Assembly: GCA_002313255.1 (NCBI GenBank)
Contig: DCBA01000079.1
Coordinates: 1 to 15,826 of the forward strand
DNA: 15,826 nucleotides
Reading direction: 5' to 3'
DNA from: Gammaproteobacteria bacterium UBA1119
GTDB lineage: Bacteria; Pseudomonadota; Gammaproteobacteria; Pseudomonadales; Azotimanducaceae
This document shows positions 1-8,221 of this stretch, piece after piece; the stretch's first letter is position 1, and the number at the start of each line of letters is the position of its first letter. The position numbers and the translations under genes were made by a program. Under the pieces are notes generated by a model that was given only the letters and a program-made list of their open reading frames with translations, searched no databases and was not told where the DNA came from.

Positions 1-2280
1 GACGCGGTGAAGGTCGAACGCCCAGATCAAGGAGATATGAGCAGATCGCTTGGCCCATTCCCCAACGGCCAACCCGATATCGAAAAGAGCGCTAGCTTCT
101 TCTACTTCAACACCGGCAAACGCAGCATTGTGTTGGATCTGGATTCCGACAGCGGCAAAGCCACCCTTATAAAACTTGTTCGACAACATGACGTGGTCAT
201 CGCTAGCGATACGGACGAAGGGCTTCGTGAACGCGGCCTTGGTTTTGAAGAAATTCGCAATTGGAATCCAACAGTAATTCTGACCACCGTCAGCGGTTTT
301 GGGTCCTTCGGCCCACTTTCTGCCTATGAATCTTCGCACCTGATCACATGCGCGGTGGGTGGGTGGGCACAACTGTGTGGTGTGCCAGAGAGAGAACCTT
401 TGCAAGCGGGCGGCGCGATCACGCAGACGCTAACGGGGGCGTATGCCGCGGCGGCGACTCTACTTGCCGCCTTCGGTCGCTCGCAACACGCAGGCGGAGA
501 GCACATCGATGTCAGCGCTCAAGAGGCCGCGATTTGTGGCGCGCAGATTCCCAGCCTGTTCTATGAATACGCAGGGATTGTTGCTGAGCGCTATTCAAGC
601 GTCGGCTCGGGCGCGGGTCCGTGTTATATGCTGCCTACTCGGGAGGGTTATATCGGCCTGAACGCCTTGACGCAGCAACAGCGGCTTATGCTTTGTAAAT
701 TTATCGGCCGCGAAGATATTGCCAAAGACCCCAACTACGAAGGCCTTTCCTGGGTCAGGCCGGATGAGCGACTCGAAGAATTAAGAGCCATATTTGGCGA
801 GGCACTTAAAGATAAAACCGCAGAAGAACTGTTTCATGAAGCCCAAAAGTGGCGCGTGCCTTTTGGCTTGGTGCCCAGCCTGGAAGAGTTGTTTCATCTC
901 CCGCCCCATGTGGAACGAAATTTTTTCCGGACCGTGACCCATCCTGAGTGTGGTGCAGTAGAGATACCCGGCGTGCCATTCAAATCCACCACCACGGAGA
1001 TTGAGATCACTCGAGCGCCGCTGTTGGGCGAGCATACCGAGGAGGTATTAGCGGAGTTGACTGATTTCGAATCAACTCAAGATGAACCACAGGCCAACAC
1101 AAACCCTCTCCCGCTCAAAGGCGTGCGGGTAGTGGACTTATCCATGTTCTTTGCCGGGCCAGTCACGGCGCAAATTTGTGCGGATGCGGGGGCCGAGGTG
1201 ATCAAGGTTGAGTCGGTACAGCGCATCGATGGTTGGCGGGGTAGCGGTACGGTTACCAAAGCCGGCGTGGAGAGTTGGGAGGCGTCTCCTTATTTCAATT
1301 GGGTCAATCGCAACAAGCGAGACGTTACGCTCGACCTGACTGATTCCAGAGGTGTCGCCGCGGTTAAAACTCTCGTGCGCGATGCAGACGTTCTGATTGA
1401 GAACTACACGCCCCGGGTGATGGAAAACTTCGGTCTTTCCTACGAAACTCTTCAGGAGATAAACCCGCGGCTTATCATGATCTCCTTATCTGGTTTCGGC
1501 TCGGATGTGTCGTGGCGTGATTATGTCGCCTTTGGCATGTCTACCGAGCAAATGTCCGGCGTTTGTCATTTAACGGGCTATGCCAACGAAGAGCCTTTAT
1601 TTACGGGTATGACCGGGGGCGATCTATTTTCCGGGGTAATGGGCGCGGTGGATCTGATTGCTGCATTAATCCAGCGTGAACAGACGGGTCTCGGCCAACA
1701 CATTAATTTCAGTCAGATCGAAGCCTGCAATATGTACCTAGGTGATGCGATGGCTGGCTGGTCTATGGCGCAATTTGATCCGAAGCGGATGGGAAATGCT
1801 CATCCTGCGTATGTGTTGCAAGGTATTTTTCCGTGCGTCGACGATGGTTGGATTGCCATCAGTTGTAAAACCGACGCGGAGTTAGCCGCGTTGGGCGAAT
1901 TAATGGGTGTCTCTTCTGAGATACATGAGCATGTCTCGGCCTGGACGCGTAAACGAGACAAAAAACAATTAATGCATGCGCTACAGTCGGCCGGTGTTCC
2001 GGCCGGGGCGGTGCTCAATGGTCCGGACCTCCTTGAAGATGAGCATCTTGCGGCCAGAGGTGCTTTCTTGGCTCAAGACCGGCCGGGTTTGGGAGTAAAA
2101 CACTATCCCAATCAACCCTATCGCTTTCGCTGTACCGAACCCCAACCGACCGAGCGTGCGCCACTGCTCGGCGAGCACGCTGAAGAAGTGCTCACTAAGC
2201 TGGTAGGTCTTTCGTCCGATGAGATTGCTGAGTTAGTTATTGATGACGTCGTGGGCACTATCCCTCTGACGGCACGGTGA
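1..2280 (+). CDS. Tandem (two-domain) class III CoA-transferase, CaiB/BaiF family, 5'-truncated by window
   Basis: Class III CoA-transferases move CoA between carboxylic acids in the cytosol. The reading frame is open to base 1 (D-A-V-K-V-E-R-P), and this matches the middle of the family's N-terminal G-A-D-V-I-K-V-E-x-P motif, so the true start lies upstream; the GTG at 7 is internal. Two full CaiB-like halves are fused: residues about 1-355 and about 367-740, counted from base 7. The second opens with PLKGVRVVDLSMFFAGPVTA and repeats the AGAEVIKVES motif. In half one the catalytic-Asp motif is intact (EHIDVSAQEA, Asp codon 508-510). In half two the matching segment is QHINFSQIEA, with Asn (AAT, 1705-1707) in place of Asp. 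Single-domain members are about 400 residues and act as interlocked dimers, so the fusion may be a built-in pseudodimer. The acyl substrate cannot be read from the sequence. The next gene converges on it. Confidence 0.93.
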   Translation, partial: DAVKVERPDQGDMSRSLGPFPNGQPDIEKSASFFYFNTGKRSIVLDLDSDSGKATLIKLVRQHDVVIASDTDEGLRERGLGFEEIRNWNPTVILTTVSGFGSFGPLSAYESSHLITCAVGGWAQLCGVPEREPLQAGGAITQTLTGAYAAAATLLAAFGRSQHAGGEHIDVSAQEAAICGAQIPSLFYEYAGIVAERYSSVGSGAGPCYMLPTREGYIGLNALTQQQRLMLCKFIGREDIAKDPNYEGLSWVRPDERLEELRAIFGEALKDKTAEELFHEAQKWRVPFGLVPSLEELFHLPPHVERNFFRTVTHPECGAVEIPGVPFKSTTTEIEITRAPLLGEHTEEVLAELTDFESTQDEPQANTNPLPLKGVRVVDLSMFFAGPVTAQICADAGAEVIKVESVQRIDGWRGSGTVTKAGVESWEASPYFNWVNRNKRDVTLDLTDSRGVAAVKTLVRDADVLIENYTPRVMENFGLSYETLQEINPRLIMISLSGFGSDVSWRDYVAFGMSTEQMSGVCHLTGYANEEPLFTGMTGGDLFSGVMGAVDLIAALIQREQTGLGQHINFSQIEACNMYLGDAMAGWSMAQFDPKRMGNAHPAYVLQGIFPCVDDGWIAISCKTDAELAALGELMGVSSEIHEHVSAWTRKRDKKQLMHALQSAGVPAGAVLNGPDLLEDEHLAARGAFLAQDRPGLGVKHYPNQPYRFRCTEPQPTERAPLLGEHAEEVLTKLVGLSSDEIAELVIDDVVGTIPLTAR

Positions 2281-2504
2281 TTGAGAAGCACTTCTTCGCT
2301 TTAGTTTATGCCTCAGTCACTTGTGTCACGGTTGCCCGCCGTGCGTCGATGCGCCGAAAGATGGCTCATCCGTATTCGCAGTCAGTTCATCTCGTGATAA
2401 TCGGCCAGTGGATGGCCGTAGAAACCCACGCCGCGAACGCACACAAAATACAGCGACGAACTAATCCGAACATCATAGAGCTGCTGAAGGAACGTCTCGA
2501 CGCG

Positions 2505-3398
2505 TCAATGCGTGATTAAGACTGCCTTCACTGCTGGCAGTTCAGACGCGCAACACTCCCAGGTCAGGCCATCATCTTCGGAGCGATGCACGCACCCATC
2601 ATCCGTACCAAATATGACTTCGTCGCCTGACGTGGTTAAGGCAGCCGCATCGATATTCTTTGATAACCAACCACCTTCGTATCCGCAACGACTGAACGGT
2701 GTGTGGCCGCCAGTGGGTCGACGATAGATGGCCACTTCCTGACCTCTCGGACCTCTCGAAGCACATACAAACGTGGACTCATTAGTCGTCGTTACAGCGC
2801 GTAAATAATGTGCGTGTAATCCTTCATTATTAAAGTGCCATTCCACACCATTTTCACTCGAGGCAAAGCCGCGTGCTGCGGCGATCATGAGCGCGCCAGA
2901 ACCGCTGGCATCGTGATGTACTTCGTGGACATCGACGTCAATGTCTAGCGGAGTCTGTTCCCATGTCCGTCCTTCATCCGTTGACCTCACAAGACCGCCG
3001 ACATGAACATTGGCGTAGATATCGTCGTTATTAGCACGGCACATAGTCCGTGTGGATGGAAGCCCACCCCACGGCGTACCCCACAAACCGCGTGTTTCCA
3101 CCTGCTCAAAGCCATCAACCAGAGTAAATTCAGGGCCGACAAGTTGGTAGACGTGAGCCGCAAAGGTTCCAGCAAAAAGCCTATCTTTACTGGGAAGGAG
3201 ACAATGAACTTCGTAGTCATCGATCTGTCCGAATTCACGCCAGTCATCGTCGTATCGCCAGATACTATGGTCGTCGACGATCGCCCAAATCGAATGTTCG
3301 TCCTCCGCTAGGGCGGACACGCTGCGGTCTTCCAATGCAATTACCGGTTTCTCAGCGTTTTCGAAAAGCCCTTCTTCTGTTCCGACCCAGAAGGTCAT
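2505..3398 (-). CDS. BNR/Asp-box beta-propeller protein (sialidase-like fold), function unknown
   Basis: The 297-residue product has repeated short beta-strand blocks and two clear Asp-box motifs, STDEGRTWEQ (mid-protein) and SEDDGLTWEC (near the C-terminus). A third, degenerate one is SENGVEWHF. This is the S-x-D-x-G-x-x-W signature of sialidase-type and YVTN/BNR propellers. The N-terminal MTFWVGTEEGLFE resembles the first blade of such proteins. There is no signal peptide or membrane segment, so it is probably cytoplasmic. I chose ATG 3398 because GAGG lies 8 bases upstream; the frame stays open to 3470, but that extension does not look like propeller sequence. The catalytic residues of true sialidases are not evident, so a glycosidase role is not supported; a binding or scaffold role is only a guess. 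It is oriented head-to-head with the ankyrin gene at 3534. Confidence 0.8.
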   Translation of the reverse strand: MTFWVGTEEGLFENAEKPVIALEDRSVSALAEDEHSIWAIVDDHSIWRYDDDWREFGQIDDYEVHCLLPSKDRLFAGTFAAHVYQLVGPEFTLVDGFEQVETRGLWGTPWGGLPSTRTMCRANNDDIYANVHVGGLVRSTDEGRTWEQTPLDIDVDVHEVHHDASGSGALMIAAARGFASSENGVEWHFNNEGLHAHYLRAVTTTNESTFVCASRGPRGQEVAIYRRPTGGHTPFSRCGYEGGWLSKNIDAAALTTSGDEVIFGTDDGCVHRSEDDGLTWECCASELPAVKAVLITH

Positions 3399-3533
3399 CC
3401 CTTTTACCTCAAGTTGCTCGATTGCATTAAGACAATGTGCCAAACCGCATGTCAACTGGGATTCACCCAACGGGTCAAGATCTTGGCCGATGAGAGGCGT
3501 AGGATTTAGTGGCTTCGCTTTAACGCGCTTATT

Positions 3534-4229
3534 ATGGCTTCGAAGACAGGACTACTTAAGCACCTGAAGGAGGCGAATGCCGAAGCCCTGTTGGCAGGTC
3601 TCGACGAATCGCCTGATCTTGTCCAATTCAAAGACGAGCGTGGCCGCAACTGGCTCCATCTCTGTGCCAGTGTCAGCAAACGCGCATTCCGCGCTCCAAG
3701 TAAGCAACTGGCGGAAGGCCTCCTTGCGCGCGGACTAGACATCAATGCACCCGCTTTTACTGAAGGCACGTGGCATGCAACTCCTCTTTGGTACGCAGTG
3801 GCACGAGGCCACAACATAGAACTCGCAAGGTATCTTCTTGAATGTGGCTCAACGCCCGAACACAGCCTTTGGGCGGCATCGTTCAACGAAGATCTTGCAA
3901 TGTTAGATTTATTGATTGATCACGGCGCTACGTTGGAGGCCGTCGCTGAAGCCGAAACTCCGCTCCTTGGCGCGGTCAAGTGGAGTAAATTCAAAGCCGC
4001 CTCTTTCTTATTGAGTGCGGGTGCCGACCCAAACTACCAAGATGCCAAACGAATGACGGCACTCCACTACATGTTGAAGAAAAACAGTGACTGGAGGCAC
4101 TTCGATATGTTCGTTACAAACGGCGCCAAGGGAGATATTTCGAATGCTGATGGTCAAACCGTCCGCGAAATTATGCGAAGAAAGCGCGACAAACGTTTTC
4201 ATGATCTGGCTGGTCGTTTAGTCCGCTAG
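3534..4229 (+). CDS. Ankyrin-repeat protein (231 aa)
   Basis: The product is built almost entirely of ankyrin helix-turn-helix units, roughly at residues 36-73, 80-108, 110-135, 140-168 and 173-203. Examples are TPLWYAVARGHNIELARYLL, TPLLGAVKWSKFKAASFLLSAGADPN and TALHYML. The third unit is degenerate. Ankyrin arrays mediate protein-protein contacts and give no enzymatic activity by themselves. No signal peptide or membrane helix is present, so a cytosolic location is likely. ATG 3534 is the first start after an in-frame TAG at 3507-3509, and no clear Shine-Dalgarno sequence precedes it. The first 60 residues resemble the start of the larger ankyrin protein at 7205 (shared K-H-L-K, A-L-L, S-P and G-R pattern), suggesting related genes. 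Its partner is not identifiable. Confidence 0.85.
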   Translation: MASKTGLLKHLKEANAEALLAGLDESPDLVQFKDERGRNWLHLCASVSKRAFRAPSKQLAEGLLARGLDINAPAFTEGTWHATPLWYAVARGHNIELARYLLECGSTPEHSLWAASFNEDLAMLDLLIDHGATLEAVAEAETPLLGAVKWSKFKAASFLLSAGADPNYQDAKRMTALHYMLKKNSDWRHFDMFVTNGAKGDISNADGQTVREIMRRKRDKRFHDLAGRLVR

Positions 4230-4276
4230 GATCCGATTCTATGGCCGGTAGCGTCTATAAATAAATTCTTTGCTGG

Positions 4277-5104
4277 CTAGGAAATCCCATCACTTTGGGG
4301 CGGTGAATACGCGAAAAACCGCACCTCGACGCTAACGCGGGGCGTACGACCGTCCGTACCGGGAATCTGTACCGCCGTGTGCAGCGTCGGCCGAAACAAT
4401 TCGCCGTCGCCAGGATTCGAGTCGTAGGTGGTGAACACTAGTGCCTCATCTTTCGCAATGTGCGAGTAGTAGTTCCATCTCTGACCAGGGTTTGGTCGGC
4501 AATAGTGAGCATTGAACGGCTTGGGCGCATTGGGGTTTAGTTCATACACCAGATCATCGGGATCGATTGACGTTCGGTCACAGACCGTGAGCGGGAATCG
4601 TTCGAGCGGCGTGTCGGTCACTGAGCGCCAAATGTTGATGCCAATCACGCGTCGATCGGCTGGCATGCCCATGACTTCGGCAAAAGTCTTCTCGACGCCC
4701 TTGCGGTCCGGCGCCAGGAAATCGGCGTAGTCGTTGTGCACGAATTCGGCGCAGGGGCCGTACTGAATCCCGTCCACCCAATAGTGCTCCTTGATGTCTT
4801 CATTCCTGAAGGTGTGACTCTCGATCGGCATTACTTCGAACGAAGGAAGCAGCGCTTGCGCGAGCGCCTGCGCCTCCGCGTAGTAGACGCGTGCCACATC
4901 GTGCACGTCTGCCCAATCGTCGACGGCTGATGGGGCATGGACGAGCAGAAAACCGTTCCCATCCAAGAGCAAATCGGTCGAGTCGCGAGGCGAACCCTCG
5001 ACACCACGATCCGCACGCGCGTCGTGAATAGTCGCCGGAACACCTAGCTGAGGCGGAGCCTTGTCAGTCTCGCCCGAGTAGTTGAGGTAACCCGTAAAAT
5101 CCAT
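4277..5104 (-). CDS. CmcJ/NvfI-family non-haem iron oxygenase
   Basis: The 275-residue product carries the hallmarks of the CmcJ/NvfI/AsaB family. CmcJ takes part in cephamycin methoxylation and NvfI is a fungal Fe(II)/2-oxoglutarate endoperoxygenase. Seen in the sequence: the iron-binding H-x-D at FVHNDYADF (His123, Asp125), the family block NIWRSVTDTPLERFPLTVCD (157-176), the block YYSHIAKDEALVFTTYDS (212-229), the distal His in LHTAV (His242), and a following Arg in VEVRFFAY (Arg262) suited to 2-oxoglutarate. ATG 5104 comes three bases after the stop of the upstream PhyH gene with no Shine-Dalgarno of its own, so the two are probably translationally coupled. It should be a cytosolic oxidase of a small molecule. 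The substrate is unknown and no carrier or synthase genes are adjacent. Confidence 0.87.
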   Translation of the reverse strand: MDFTGYLNYSGETDKAPPQLGVPATIHDARADRGVEGSPRDSTDLLLDGNGFLLVHAPSAVDDWADVHDVARVYYAEAQALAQALLPSFEVMPIESHTFRNEDIKEHYWVDGIQYGPCAEFVHNDYADFLAPDRKGVEKTFAEVMGMPADRRVIGINIWRSVTDTPLERFPLTVCDRTSIDPDDLVYELNPNAPKPFNAHYCRPNPGQRWNYYSHIAKDEALVFTTYDSNPGDGELFRPTLHTAVQIPGTDGRTPRVSVEVRFFAYSPPQSDGIS

Positions 5105-5107
5105 GGG

Positions 5108-6238
5108 TCAACCCGCGAGAGTGAAGTCGATAGGCGCTAGCTTCGGTTGCTCCGCCGCGACGATCTCGCGCATACCGTCCCACTCCTCCCACATGTGCGT
5201 GAGTGCATGTTTGGAACGCTGCCAGGGATCGTTGCCTTGCTCGTATTCAAGCCATTCGCCCATCATGCCGCGATCCGGGTGATCCGAAACCCCAGTCACG
5301 AGCTTGTCGGGCTGACGGCGCTTGTTGCGAATACGAAAGATCATATTCTTGCGGGATTCGGTGCCGAATTCATTGCGCGTCCCGGTATGGGGCATTTGAA
5401 AAATCGTGATCGCCGCATCGCCCGGCTCCATCATGATTTGCGTCGGGCGAGGCCACGACCGACCGTCCGGCGTGGTCTCTGGTGGCTCGTCATCGAGCTC
5501 GATCAGCTTTTCTTGCACGGCTTGAGGTAGATAAATATGTCCCGCCCCGTTTGGCGTTTCGTAGTCGAAACGTGGCCAACCCGGACCTTCCGGTCCGATG
5601 CAGCCATTTTGCTCGAATTGCCAACGGTAATAGCCCTCAAGGATGCGATGCCCTCCGGGCACGATTGCCGTCTGACCAACCCCTTCTCGCGTCTGGTCGT
5701 TCAACGCAACGATGACAAACGCCGTGAAGCTGCCGACCGCCAAGCTCATGTCAGGATCCTGGAATAGTGGATCGGTATTGGAGCCGATGACATCGGCCGA
5801 ACGACCGATGTCGCCTCTGGGACCGGATGCGATCAGACGCTGGTATATTTCCTCCGGTGTACCTTCCGAGGGTTCTTGCGGGGGCGCAACGGTGAAGAGT
5901 CCCTCCGCATGCATGCCGTGGCCGTAGTACGGCAGATCCCTCTCCCGATACCCGAGCGGAGTAAAGTGGTCACGTGGCTCACTTCGTTTTATGACCCCGA
6001 CGTGGCAAAGGCTCGGGGGATCGAATACACCCATCGCTTCGGTCAAGATCGGGGTGACGTTCGATTTATTCACCAGGTTGGTCAGTTCCTCGGCGGGCGC
6101 CAGGCTTTCGCCCTTTGTCGCTGCCTTGATGCGTGCTCGCGCAGCATCAACGAGGTCGTCAGATACCGCGCCTTTTATCACGATATACCCATCGTTAAAG
6201 AACTGGCGTTTTTGCTGTACTGTCATTTCGGACGCCAT
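5108..6238 (-). CDS. Phytanoyl-CoA dioxygenase (PhyH) family oxygenase
   Basis: The 376-residue product starts like many PhyH proteins (QQKRQFFNDGYIVIKGAVSD) and contains the PhyH core VALNDQTREGVGQTAIVPGGH (180-197 region). The C-terminal block MPHTGTRNEFGTESRKNMIF holds the distal iron His (His284), and Arg296 or Arg302 could bind 2-oxoglutarate. The first iron motif is best matched by GHGMHAEG (His110, Glu112), an H-x-E rather than the usual H-x-D; this assignment is tentative. Family members are cytosolic Fe(II)/2-oxoglutarate hydroxylases or halogenases acting on acyl groups, ectoine and other small molecules. ATG 6238 follows GGGGAG at 4-base spacing. The frame can also start at GTG 6250, which is less likely because that GTG lies inside the ribosome site. 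It is the first gene of the operon with the CmcJ-like gene. An 8-bp direct repeat lies upstream. Confidence 0.9.
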   Translation of the reverse strand: MASEMTVQQKRQFFNDGYIVIKGAVSDDLVDAARARIKAATKGESLAPAEELTNLVNKSNVTPILTEAMGVFDPPSLCHVGVIKRSEPRDHFTPLGYRERDLPYYGHGMHAEGLFTVAPPQEPSEGTPEEIYQRLIASGPRGDIGRSADVIGSNTDPLFQDPDMSLAVGSFTAFVIVALNDQTREGVGQTAIVPGGHRILEGYYRWQFEQNGCIGPEGPGWPRFDYETPNGAGHIYLPQAVQEKLIELDDEPPETTPDGRSWPRPTQIMMEPGDAAITIFQMPHTGTRNEFGTESRKNMIFRIRNKRRQPDKLVTGVSDHPDRGMMGEWLEYEQGNDPWQRSKHALTHMWEEWDGMREIVAAEQPKLAPIDFTLAG

Positions 6239-6250
6239 GATTCTCCCCAC

Positions 6251-6692
6251 TTACGCAACAACACCAGACAAAGATATCAAGAAGTCATCAAGAAAGAGTA
6301 GTGAACGGCAAAATTGCGGTCGCGTGGTATCTATCGAAGGTGGTAGAAACCAGCAACCACAGGGCCAGCGACGCTGATGAGCATTGTGCGGTTAAGCAGA
6401 GGCGTCTGGTTCGTATCCAGATTATTTAACGTATGTAAATCAATCTCTTATAGACATATAGTGTTTAGTTACTTTAGATATATTTGCTTCGAGTAAGCCT
6501 AAGAAAAGCCTTGAGAATGATCCGGGAGGATTAAGAAAGTTCGATCCCCTACTCCCCAATGACCCCCGCGTAGTAACCCCTTGGGGGGCATACCCATGTT
6601 CACAAGCAGAGCGTCTGTAATTTGAGTGGGTTTTGGACGCGAACTATTCTCAAGGTCCATGACAGATCTCGGCGGGAGGCGTAGTTGAAAAC
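6251..6692. other. Intergenic region upstream of the PhyH-CmcJ operon
   Basis: This 440-base stretch lies before the PhyH gene and after the VOC gene, both on the minus strand, so it should hold the operon promoter and the VOC 3' end. I see no convincing coding sequence on either strand. It includes an AT-rich block (about 6420-6490), a direct repeat close to the PhyH start (6276-6294) and a C/G-run patch near 6540-6590. No standard -35/-10 pair stands out. Confidence 0.5.
6276..6294 (-). promoter_or_regulatory. 8-bp direct repeat with 11-bp period upstream of PhyH operon
   Basis: ATCAAGAA occurs at 6276-6283 and again at 6287-6294 (TTCTTGAT when read toward the gene). The copies are 11 bases apart, about one helical turn, and 38-56 bases before the PhyH ATG. 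Face-aligned direct repeats in this position are typical of activator or repressor sites, but no regulator is identified and chance cannot be excluded. Confidence 0.35.
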
Positions 6693-7070
6693 TTAATTTT
6701 CCATATCTTCCGCAAACACGATCATGTGTCCGTCGGGGTCAGATACGGCAAGTTCTCGCATGCCGTAATGCGCTCGCTCTTCAATTTCGTGAATAAACGT
6801 TGTCCCCTGTTCTTTCAGACCTACAAAATATTCATCAAGTTCTTCGCACCAGAAGTATGCGTCCCATTCTTTCATCGGACCATTTGGCGTGGGAGGCTTG
6901 CCTTCTTCGTAGCTGAGCATAATGACAAAACCATCTTTTGAGGGCATAGCAAAGCTTGGAGGATCACCCCATAGGGGGGGTCTATCGAACCCCAGCACAT
7001 CTACATAGAAATTCAGGGAATCCATAAAATTTGATACTCGCAAATATGGGGCACTGCCGATGACTTTCAT
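6693..7070 (-). CDS. VOC-family (glyoxalase/bleomycin-resistance fold) protein
   Basis: The 125-residue length and paired beta-alpha-beta-beta-beta layout fit a single-chain VOC protein. The N-terminal APYLRVSNFMDSLNFYVDVL is the usual first strand-helix unit. The C-terminal ELAVSDPDGHMIVFAED is the classic last strand, with Glu121 as a possible metal ligand. The middle FVIMLSYEEG would form the inner strands. VOC proteins range from glyoxalases and dioxygenases to drug-binding proteins, so the activity is not assignable. ATG 7070 has GGGAG 12 bases upstream, a rather long gap. It is transcribed in the same direction as the PhyH operon but about 450 bases before it, so it is probably a separate unit. 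It is divergent from the ankyrin gene at 7205. Confidence 0.88.
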   Translation of the reverse strand: MKVIGSAPYLRVSNFMDSLNFYVDVLGFDRPPLWGDPPSFAMPSKDGFVIMLSYEEGKPPTPNGPMKEWDAYFWCEELDEYFVGLKEQGTTFIHEIEERAHYGMRELAVSDPDGHMIVFAEDMEN

Positions 7071-7204
7071 GTTTTTGAGTTTCTCCCTTTCAACGCAATT
7101 GATCTCAACGGTGGTTTGTTGGTCTCGTTAAATCAATAATTTTCTGCCGGGGAGTCTTGGAGTATCGCGCCGGCCTATCCAGAGAAAACAAGGGGGCAGC
7201 TTCA

Positions 7205-8221
7205 ATGACAGGCGATCGATGGGTCAGGCAGGAAGTGTTTCAGGTTGAGCCGGGGCACTGGAAAAAACAATTACCTACAAAACACCTGAAGTTGGCGGAA
7301 AGAGGTGATCGAAAACGGCTTGAAGCGTTACTCAACGATTCTCCGGAAATGCTTAATCGTCGAGGGTCTCATGGGCGTACGTTTTTGTTTGAAGCGGTCC
7401 GAAAGGGCCGTGAACATCTTGTCGAATGGTTAATCGATCAAGGCGCCGACATCCACCTCACCGGTTGCTACAACATCGAAACCATCGTGCAAATTAATCC
7501 GCTCAGCGCCGCGCGATGGTATCGAAGGACCGGGCTCGTCGAGATGCTCATCAGGCGCGGAGCTTCGAACGATATTTTTCGGAGCGCCTTTAACGGTGAA
7601 CACGAAGCCGTTGAAGCTGGCTTAAAAAAAGACATCAAATTGTTGGCCTTAGAGGATCCTGAAGATGAAATCTATTACACGCCTCTACTGAGCTTCGCGA
7701 TCGCCGGCGGCCACCTAGAGCTCGCACATCGATTAGTTCAACTGGGGGCTGAGGTGCCAGCCTACAGCTTCCAACTACTATTCATTAGCGCGTTGCGCGA
7801 GCGGGACGATTTGTTGCAGATGCTGCTCGAACGCGGAGCGACACCGCTATCGGCGGATGCTCGCCTGTGGATGGCGACCAATGATCTTGGCATTCTCCGA
7901 CTTCTTGTCGACCACGGCCTGTCTGCCAACCAGCGCCCTTACCACGGTCTTCACCCACTCGCTTACGCTGCGCGAGGCGATAAAGGTTCGCATCCGGACA
8001 AGGTCAAATTGCTGTTGGAGCGCGGGGCAGTTGTAGACGTGGCTGGTTCCCACGAACGCACCGCTCTCCATTACGCTGCTAGCGCGGGATTCGACGAAAT
8101 TGTCGCGATGTTGCTGCACGCGGGGGCAGATTCGGCACTTGTTGATGACGAAGGACGATCTCCGCGGGACCTAGCGCGTCGAAACGGCCATTCCGGTACG
8201 GCAAATTTATTGAGCCGGTGA
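7205..8221 (+). CDS. Ankyrin-repeat protein (338 aa)
   Basis: The product is a longer ankyrin array. Clear units include TFLFEAVRKGREHLVEWLID, TPLLSFAIAGGHLELAHRLV, HPLAYAARG and DKVKLLLERGAVV, TALHYAASAGFDEIVAMLL and the C-terminal cap SPRDLARRNGHSGTANLLSR. The central part (about residues 105-160) is degenerate. The C-terminal two repeats are close to consensus and end in a proper capping helix, so the gene looks intact. ATG 7205 is preceded by AGGGGG at 8-base spacing; the frame is open upstream to a TTG at 7157, but that start has a poor spacing. No signal peptide or membrane segment is visible. The N-terminus resembles that of the ankyrin protein at 3534. A role as a cytosolic binding scaffold is inferred from the fold only. 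Confidence 0.87.
   Translation: MTGDRWVRQEVFQVEPGHWKKQLPTKHLKLAERGDRKRLEALLNDSPEMLNRRGSHGRTFLFEAVRKGREHLVEWLIDQGADIHLTGCYNIETIVQINPLSAARWYRRTGLVEMLIRRGASNDIFRSAFNGEHEAVEAGLKKDIKLLALEDPEDEIYYTPLLSFAIAGGHLELAHRLVQLGAEVPAYSFQLLFISALRERDDLLQMLLERGATPLSADARLWMATNDLGILRLLVDHGLSANQRPYHGLHPLAYAARGDKGSHPDKVKLLLERGAVVDVAGSHERTALHYAASAGFDEIVAMLLHAGADSALVDDEGRSPRDLARRNGHSGTANLLSR

Noticed and set aside
2281..2310. GAAG-CA-CTTC hairpin after the CoA-transferase stop as a terminator
   Set aside because: The loop is two bases, the stem is short and AT-rich, and no clean T-run follows.
2277..2519. An 80-codon plus-strand open frame overlapping the CoA-transferase stop as GTGA
   Set aside because: It has no ribosome site, no recognisable family and an odd composition, and its end overlaps the propeller gene on the other strand. 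The region is better read as convergent intergenic DNA.
5147..6377. Several plus-strand open frames of 68-141 codons opposite the PhyH gene
   Set aside because: They are shadows of a well-supported PhyH coding sequence, are rich in Arg/Pro/His and resemble no family.
6510..6565. tRNA-like patch GTTCGATCCCC followed by CTCCCCA
   Set aside because: The T-stem does not pair, and no matching acceptor, D or anticodon arm could be found upstream on either strand.
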